This document shows positions 51,756-64,000 of a stretch of DNA of 64,000 bases, piece by piece. The number at the start of each line of letters is the position of its first letter. Within the stretch, counting starts at the first letter, position 1. The DNA is taken from NCBI GenBank assembly GCA_963556495.2, contig OY747712.1, positions 18,084,735 to 18,148,734 on the forward strand, given 5' to 3'. The notes beneath the pieces were generated by a model. It was not told where the DNA came from. It ran no database searches and saw only the letters and a program-made list of their open reading frames with translations. A program made the position numbers and the translations under genes. Source of the DNA: Valencia hispanica (Eukaryota; Chordata; Actinopteri; Cyprinodontiformes; Valenciidae).

Positions 51756-53009
51756 GTGAGTATCTTTTGTTGTAGTGTTTTTTTTCTTTTTTATGTGGTT
51801 AAATATGTATTTTGCCTTCAAAATGTACGTTTTAGTGGCTTTGTGTAAGCTTTAAACACGCAAAACTACGACAGCCGGTGTTTAACGCAAGGTTATGTAC
51901 TGAGCTACAGCAGCTAGCTGTCCGGTTCCGTTGTCACGGTTCGTTTTGTTTCCTCTTGTTAATGTGTCGAAACTATTTTTAATCATGAATAAAATAATGG
52001 GATTCGTCTGTTTTTTATTTGTTTCGTGTTTGCTCTAATACATTCGTTGTTTTGCTGTTTTATCGGATGTATTTTCAATGAAAAGTCTGTTCTTTACCCG
52101 TAACAAAAGCGGTAATCAGATATTTTCCAGGATCAATGTGTTGTTTTTTGTTTTGTTTTCTTACGAATTACTGACATTACGTGCAGAGTGAAGAAACAAA
52201 AGGTCAAACATTTTTGTTTCGGGGCCTGTGATTGAGTCAGAGTTGGCTGGAGCCGGAGCAGGAGATGATCTAAGTCAGACTGGTATGCAGAGGTCTGACA
52301 TCAGCCCCCAAAGTCTCTGAAAACTAAAGCTGTGTTTTCACTACAACCAAATAAGGAGGAGAGGAGGCAGGGCAAGAAGAGTAGCTGCAGGTTCATTATT
52401 CAGGCAGAAAGTTATTCTTATTAAAATAGTATGCTGCTTTATAACTTAAATAGGGGAATATTTTGGTTTCTGTCGTTTATAGAGCACCAGTGAAAATTTT
52501 GCATCACCGTAAAGCTTGCCCTTCGTGCAAAACGTGACGTATGATAGATTGCTCTGCTGTCTTTATTCATAAAAGCCAACACCAGCAGATGACCTTGCTG
52601 TGGAACTTCACAATATACTTCAAGTGACTTTTTTTTTCCTTCCACTCAACTTTCCATTATTAAGTTTGGACACAGCTTTCTGTGAACAGTTAGCTTAATT
52701 AGCAATCACATTTTGTGTCTTACCCTCCTTGTAGAGGGTGTCGGGGACTGTCAAGTCAGTAGTTTCCTTCATAATCGTTTTAGCCACAACATGTCGACTA
52801 AGAATCCTTTTTAATTAGACATGCAATATTCTATTGCATTAAAATATATAACTGTGTGTAATAAATCTACATAATATCTAGGTTTTACTTTATGAAATCT
52901 GTTAAGCTTTTTGATGGTGATGATTCATTGGTACGCGCCGATATAATGCATTTTTTTCTTTCCTTTCCCTTTGCAGGACGTCTGCAGGACTTTCTCCCCT
53001 CATCATTAG
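51723..53009 (+). other. Spliced 21-codon upstream ORF in the dapk3 leader
   Basis: The ATG at 51723 opens an 11-codon stretch to the exon end (51755, phase 0). Joined to 52977 it continues 10 codons to TAG at 53007-53009, ten bases before the dapk3 ATG at 53020. It depends on the inferred splice junction and on the first exon starting upstream of 51723. Confidence 0.45.
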
Positions 53010-53019
53010 AGTCCGCACC

Positions 53020-58558
<5,539 letters not shown>

Positions 58559-59740
58559 GCTGAGCCGTTCTCCAGCCAAGACTTTTTCTCTCTAAAGCTT
58601 CATCCCGCCCTTCTGCTCTGCTCGTGCTCGGAGGAGATAAAGGCGTCAGTCATCTCCACGCGCTTTGCTGCTGCTGCTGCATATTGGAAAAATCTTCCAC
58701 TATTTTTATTCCAAAGGGGAGGACGAGAAACTAAGAGGCAAACATTTTGAATCCACTTCCACAGAAGGAGGCTCAATTCTGTTGTTTTTTTTATTCATTA
58801 ATTTATGATTTTAAATTTTTATGTACTGTAACTCCGCTGTCATTTCCGGGCAAGGAATGACATGACTTGCATTCCTTTTATTATTCTTCACCTGTTTTAT
58901 TATTTTTTTAAACCAGCTTTCATTTGAACCCTTTCTGTTCCTGTTGTGTGTCATGAACCACTTTTTCCTCAGAAAGCGTCACAATAATATGTGTTGATCA
59001 TTAGATTTTTAAGGGGATTCAGGGGTATTTATTCATGCAGTTACATGCATGTCAGAGCTGTCTGGACTGTGTGTCGATGCAATAAATAAATGTAAAGCTT
59101 CAGCACAGAATATCGAGCTTTAGGGTAACGCTTTGTTTTACATGTTGTAATTTAAATTAGATCACCTGCTAGCCACTGAAACAGTATAGATGGAATAGAC
59201 TGGGCTTCTGTCTTTTCACCACATTCTGTTCTACAGCTCATTGGTGCCAAATTATTTATTTGAGCAGGAAATATGTTTGAATTTACAGTAAATGGGAAAG
59301 TGAAGCACTACGTGGTTTGGGAATGTATGTTAGCCTTTGCAGTGCCTGAAAACGGATGAACCTCATCGTGGGCATTCAGCTGCCATCACATCAATGTCTC
59401 ACATTTACAAAATGCTGATAGTCTTAAAATGCAAAATGTTTTGCACAGTAACCTCGTAGACCCAACAGTGTGCATGGCAGCCATCTGTCTGTACATTCAG
59501 TGTAACTTTGCATTCATCACGGCACACTTTAGACATTCCATTGACGAGTTTCGCATCCAGCTACCACATTCCCTGTGCATACCAGGAAAAGTATATTGTA
59601 TAGTCTAGAATTTTTCAGTAGAGAAATGTACTCGTTTGCACTTATAAAGCGGTTTCAGAGTCTATTTTAATCTGTATCCTGACTTAAAAACTCTTAAGTC
59701 TTTCTGGGACTGTTTCAAATAAAGAAACTTAAACAAATTG
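58559..59740 (+). other. dapk3: dapk3 3' untranslated region with two poly(A) signals
   Basis: AATAAA at 59081-59086 and 59718-59723; the second is followed by an A/T-rich then GT-rich stretch (tttctgtgtggg) suited to cleavage. A short CTG run lies near 58667-58678. Confidence 0.6.
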
Positions 59741-59849
59741 TTTCTGTGTGGGATTAATTTAACATATAACTGGAAAAATTAATCCTGTTGTCCAGTTTGA
59801 GGCAGTATATATACTTTTCTTGTTATTGTACAAATAGGTTAGGCTCGGT

Positions 59850-61155
59850 TAAGGTTCTTTAGGATTTTCTTTATTACAACTACATACTTAAGGGATAAAC
59901 CAACACAAAGTACAGCATAAAAGTGATGTTTCAAAGAAAAATTTATTTTCTTTTTCATAAAAATGGTAAGCAGAATGGATTAAATATTTATAAATGATGG
60001 GGAGAAAATGTCAAAACTTTACGTTTCATATGTTTGCTGATGCTACTGTAATTTATGCTAATTCAGCCTCTTATCAGTGATTTGAAGTTGCTCCTAAATC
60101 CAGAGTAGTTTATGATTATCTCAAAAGCTTGTTCTTACAACTTGGAGCATAAAATGATTTGTTCCTCTAAAGGAAAGAAAATACAGACGTGTGAGCTTAC
60201 AGATATTTGGACATATGGATTGATGACAAATTGTCTTTTTCACCCTTTGTAGAACATCCATTGAAGAAGCTCAAGCTGTCCTCTGCTTCTTATATCGACC
60301 AATACTGCTCATACTAAACTTTTGTGAATTTTTTGAACTTAAGAGAGATTACCTACATAAATACAGTTTATTTTCTTCAGTTCTAAATTTCATCACAAAC
60401 GCTGCCTTCAGGACCCTCATGCCTTCCCCTCGTGGCCTTCTCTAAAACTGGCTTGTATGTATTTATAAGGCTGCCTTCATCAAAGTACCCCCCATATCCG
60501 CTTTGTCTTATCTCTCTGTGCTTTGATTCTGGAACAATTTTCAAAAATCCTTTAAGCTACAATTCATTACCAAGAATGGATTTAAAACTCTGCTTAAAAG
60601 CTGTTTATCTGAAGAGAAATTGCTATTCTTAATCCCCTTTTTCAATTATTTTAAGTCTTAGCTCTATTCTTGTGAGTTTTTAGTAAATTTTATGTTTTGT
60701 CTGTATGTTCAAATTTTTGTTTTTGTTTGTTTGTTTATCGTACACCGGAGTGCGTCTTGACCAGGTCTCCTTTGAAAGCCAGATTTTATCTCAATGGCCT
60801 TCCTGGTGGTCAAGTAGTCAGATTGGATGGAAGAGGCCAAGTTTTGTCACATTCTTTATTGGATTTAGATCTGGACTTTGACTGGACCATTCTAACATAT
60901 GAATATGCTTCAGTCTGAACCATTGCTGTTGTAGCTTAGTGTTATATGCAGTGTTAGTATTCTGCCAAAGTTTTTTGCAAAGTTTGATAGTTAAGTTTGT
61001 GGGGAAAAAAACAGGGCTTCTTCATAATCGCACACCACTTTGTGTTGGTCTGTCACATAAAGTCAGAATAAAATACATTGAAATGTGTGTTTAAAACAGG
61101 GCCAATAATGAGAAGACTCAAGGAGTTTGAATATTTTCGCAAGGCACTGTATTAC
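59850..61155 (-). repeat. Tc1-like relic with both terminal repeats, interrupted inside
   Basis: The left end near 59890 ('ataaaccaacacaaagtaca') and the right end near 61035-61150 ('ttggtctgtcacataaagtc', then 'ttcgcaaggcactgta') face each other. The minus-strand transposase remnant near 60855-60905 includes 'atttagatctggactttgac'. The part at 60250-60740 is unrelated and probably inserted. Confidence 0.65.
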
Positions 61156-62849
61156 ATACTCCGTTTTAAAAAAAAGTAAGAATACAAACGATAAAAGTAG
61201 GCTACTGTCAACATTTTGCCAGATTTGTCACGTTTTGTTCTTTATTTTACCGTCTACAGTCTGTTTGGTATAGTTTTCCATTAAGTAACTGTAAATATCA
61301 CCAGTAGTTTTTGCAGTGAAACAATAGGCATAAAGATGATTCAAAATCCACCACAAACATGAAAATCAACCGAAGATCAGTGCAGATGAAGAATGAACTG
61401 AGACTATAAACAGTGCCCTCTAGTGGTAGAATTAAAGATCTTTTAACTTTTTATATAAATAAGGAAGCAATTGAAAATGTAAGTAATAATAGAATATTTA
61501 TATCCCACTTAAATAAATGTCACATTAATAATGATAATAAAACCAAAACAAAATGAAAATAATCTAGATTTTTTCAAATTTATGGTAGTAATAAAAAATG
61601 CAGTTTTTAATTCATTTCAACAATTATTTGGTGATAAATGAATTCACGAATGAATTGTAAACTCACGTCACTCTTTGTTTGTATATAAATGATCTAAGTA
61701 ATTTTTTCCAAAACTATTTTCAAACAAAAAAAAACTTCTCAAACTGCCTTAATTAAACGATTAGAGGGGAAAACCAGAGTTGCCAACCTTTTTGGTAAAA
61801 TTTGTAAACTTTGACTGAAACTCTTTCACAGGACAGAAGAAAAAAGATAAAACGCTTCTTGTCTATTAACAGATAATTCATTAAAACATTTATTTTCTAT
61901 TGATATGTAAACAGATCAATTGTAAGCTATTTATGTGAACACATTTGCATTGCATTCTGCTATCATGTTGCAAGATAAAATACGGAGAAGAAGTTAGCTA
62001 TAAAAGTGGAAAAGAAGCCTATTTAAATGAGCTTTGAAAGGCATTCATTCACTTTGTCATTTTGTTTTTTGCCTTTATCTTCTAATAATCTTGCATGCAT
62101 AAAATAGACCAAAATGTGTCTGTCTCTCTGGCCGTGAGATTAAACACAAAGTTCAGCTCCTTCTTTCATTTGGACCAATGTAACAAACCAATCTGAACAG
62201 GAAGATTTTCTCAGGAGACCCTGCAGGCTCTGCTGGGCTGTCACAGCCTGCGGCCTTGACGGCCACATCTCATCACAGTGAAACATTTATGTACAGTGAA
62301 CAATGAAGCTGAGTGGAAGAGCACAAATATTATACGGAAACCAGGCATTTCTGCTTCAGCCATGTGACGTGATGAGGGAGCTAACACATCAAGTTATGAT
62401 TTATGCAGCCTATCAGTCCTCAGGTGTTTTTCTGCAAAAAGGAGCAGCAGACAGTTAGACATACAGATAGTCTGAGCATTTTAAAGACTTTCTGATGCCT
62501 GGATGGAAGTGTTAGAGGAAAACTTTGAGTGGATGACATATTTCACCAACACTGACACAGGTCACTGGTTTTGTCTTTTTTTTTTGGGCAGGTCATGCAT
62601 GAGTCAGCACTCCAAGTTTCAATTTCTCTAGTTGTGTTTACATTTAACAAACATGAGTAAACTCCTAAACCATTATTTTTGCAATCACTAATTATGACAC
62701 ATTATTTTTTACAGCCCTCCACACTGACTGGCATCCCTGGTAAAGATGTGCTACAAGCTCGGGAATAAATTTATTAATAATAAATCTTTGTTGTATCATA
62801 ATCTCACACTGCAACTTTGAGTTTATCACTGGGAAAGCATCCCTGCATT
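61156..62849. other. AT-rich sequence with nothing identified
   Basis: Downstream of dapk3. No open frame with homology, no RNA gene, no recognisable transposon edges on either strand. Confidence 0.55.
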
Positions 62850-63109
62850 AATAAATGATTCGTCTTTACAAAGTAACTGGTCCAAGAGTTATGGCAACCT
62901 TTTCTCTTTTGCAAATAGGGTTATTACATAATATATTCATACTTTCTTCTTTTATTCACTGTCTAGTTTTTCCATCACATGTACATCTGGGAGCCAAGAT
63001 ACTCATGGAAGAAGAGTCATTTTGTGATCCTTTTTGTGCTGATTTGCCCTTACCCTTTGTATCATTATCCTTCTAAAAGACCAATTGATGACCCATTTTC
63101 AGGTTTTTT

Positions 63110-63300
63110 AGCCAAAACCTAGAAAATATTTTCTCTAAAATTTGCTGGTGTTTAAGTGTCCTTGTTACTTTGTGTTGTAACAAGGTCCTTAGGGCCTTTG
63201 GAAGAGAAACAAGCCCACAGCCTCAAACATCCTCCACTATACTTAATATTGGCTGTAAGACGCTTTTGTACATATTAATGTTTTAATGTTTTCAAAGTGT
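63110..63300 (-). repeat. Tc1-like transposase scrap
   Basis: 'acaagcccacagcctcaaac' then 'cctccactatacttaatatt' matches the usual wording of the minus-strand GGGS region in another Tc1 subgroup. Heavily decayed; the piece may extend back to about 62850. Confidence 0.45.
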
Positions 63301-63374
63301 TTTATATGTTTTGAAGCTGAATTGTGGTCTACATGAACAAAATATTTCTGTCAAAAGGTTACACAAAATGGTCC

Positions 63375-63510
63375 ATAACATCCATCCATCCAGCAATTCG
63401 GAAAGAATCATTAAGCTATCCGTCATCTTTTTAGACTGGTGAATAAAGTTGGAGTACCGGGAGAGGACTTTGGCATACACGGGGAGAACATGCATACTCA
63501 TACACATTTG
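63375..63510. repeat. Fragment of a dispersed fish repeat
   Basis: 'aacatccatccatccagcaa' then 'taccgggagagga' and 'acacggggagaacatgca'. The second half is like the tail of the repeats at 6325-6590. Confidence 0.5.
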
Positions 63511-64000
63511 TTCCATTCAGCTCATCTGACCCCACTTCACTTATCTTGCAAAAATGCCTCACCTGTTGACTCAGAAAAATGTTCTTGATGTACTTTCAGA
63601 TTGATTGTCATTTGGAGGAAGCTGAGGTTTCACAGTTGCTGCTGAATATGTGATGCAAATATGCTTATGGCAGGTAAGTAGAAGAAGATCAGGAGTGGGT
63701 GTTGGGGTAGGTCAGCCTCTTCACAGAAAGAAAATGGGTAAAGTTGGTGTTTTTTGGATGCTCTGAGTGTAATAGGCATGAAGGCTCGGGCTTTAGGAGC
63801 TACCCTGATGCGTCAGGCTGTGGCCTTTTTGACATTACGGCTATGCAGGAGGGCAGGTGGGCAGGTGGGGTGAGAGAGAGCATGCTGCAGAGGTGGGAAG
63901 GATGATACATTTCCACAGGTACTGTCATCAAAGGGCTACATCGTTAGTCACAGGAAGAAGTAGAAGAAACTGTAGTTTAAGTCTTATATGAATGTGGAAA
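63511..64000. other. Window end, nothing identified
   Basis: Includes a G-rich 'gggcaggtgggcaggtgggg' block at about 63852-63871 but no exon or element I can support. Confidence 0.5.

Noticed and set aside
60250..60740. Possible protein-coding relic
   Set aside because: Short plus-strand frames here have no recognisable motif and are broken by stops; probably an insertion in the Tc1 relic, but not nameable.

Overview
The window is vertebrate genomic DNA, almost certainly from a teleost fish and probably a percomorph. Multi-exon genes have GT-AG introns and long non-coding spacers. Tc1/mariner relics, hAT and piggyBac-type elements and several interspersed repeats look typical of spiny-rayed fish genomes. 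Species cannot be named from sequence alone.

Four protein genes and one tRNA were reconstructed by joining exons and checking reading phase across every junction. (1) 326-4868 (+): the last four exons of an insulin receptor gene (insr), including the kinase C-lobe and tail; the 5' part is outside the window. (2) About 10.5-36.2 kb (+): arhgef18, a RhoA exchange factor with DH, PH and coiled-coil regions (955 codons from the conservative start). (3) 41100-49794 (-): sppl2, an SPPL2B-like intramembrane aspartyl protease (568 aa). (4) 51.7-59.7 kb (+): dapk3 (ZIP kinase, 454 aa). A tRNA-Glu(CTC) gene lies at 50057-50128, just upstream of sppl2. The genes are not functionally linked in an obvious way. 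Their order fits conserved linkage: in human all four orthologues lie on 19p13, with INSR and ARHGEF18 close together.

The space between exons is heavily transposon-derived. The clearest element is an apparently intact Tc1-like transposon (46360-47966), with long inverted repeats, TA duplication and an unbroken 339-aa DD34E transposase, inside sppl2 intron 2. Others are an internally deleted hAT element with 8-bp target duplication (14579-15832), a piggyBac-type miniature element in TTAA that splits a fossil Tc1 gene (19427-19790), a 784-bp fold-back element of nested palindromes (32142-32925), an 873-bp inverted-repeat element (28894-29766), and a widely spaced inverted repeat pair (7270-7640 and 9750-10110). 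I found no CRISPR array, prokaryotic operon or clear retroviral gene, and no convincing novel multi-gene system. The most interesting items are the young Tc1 element, the nested fold-back elements and a spliced uORF in dapk3.
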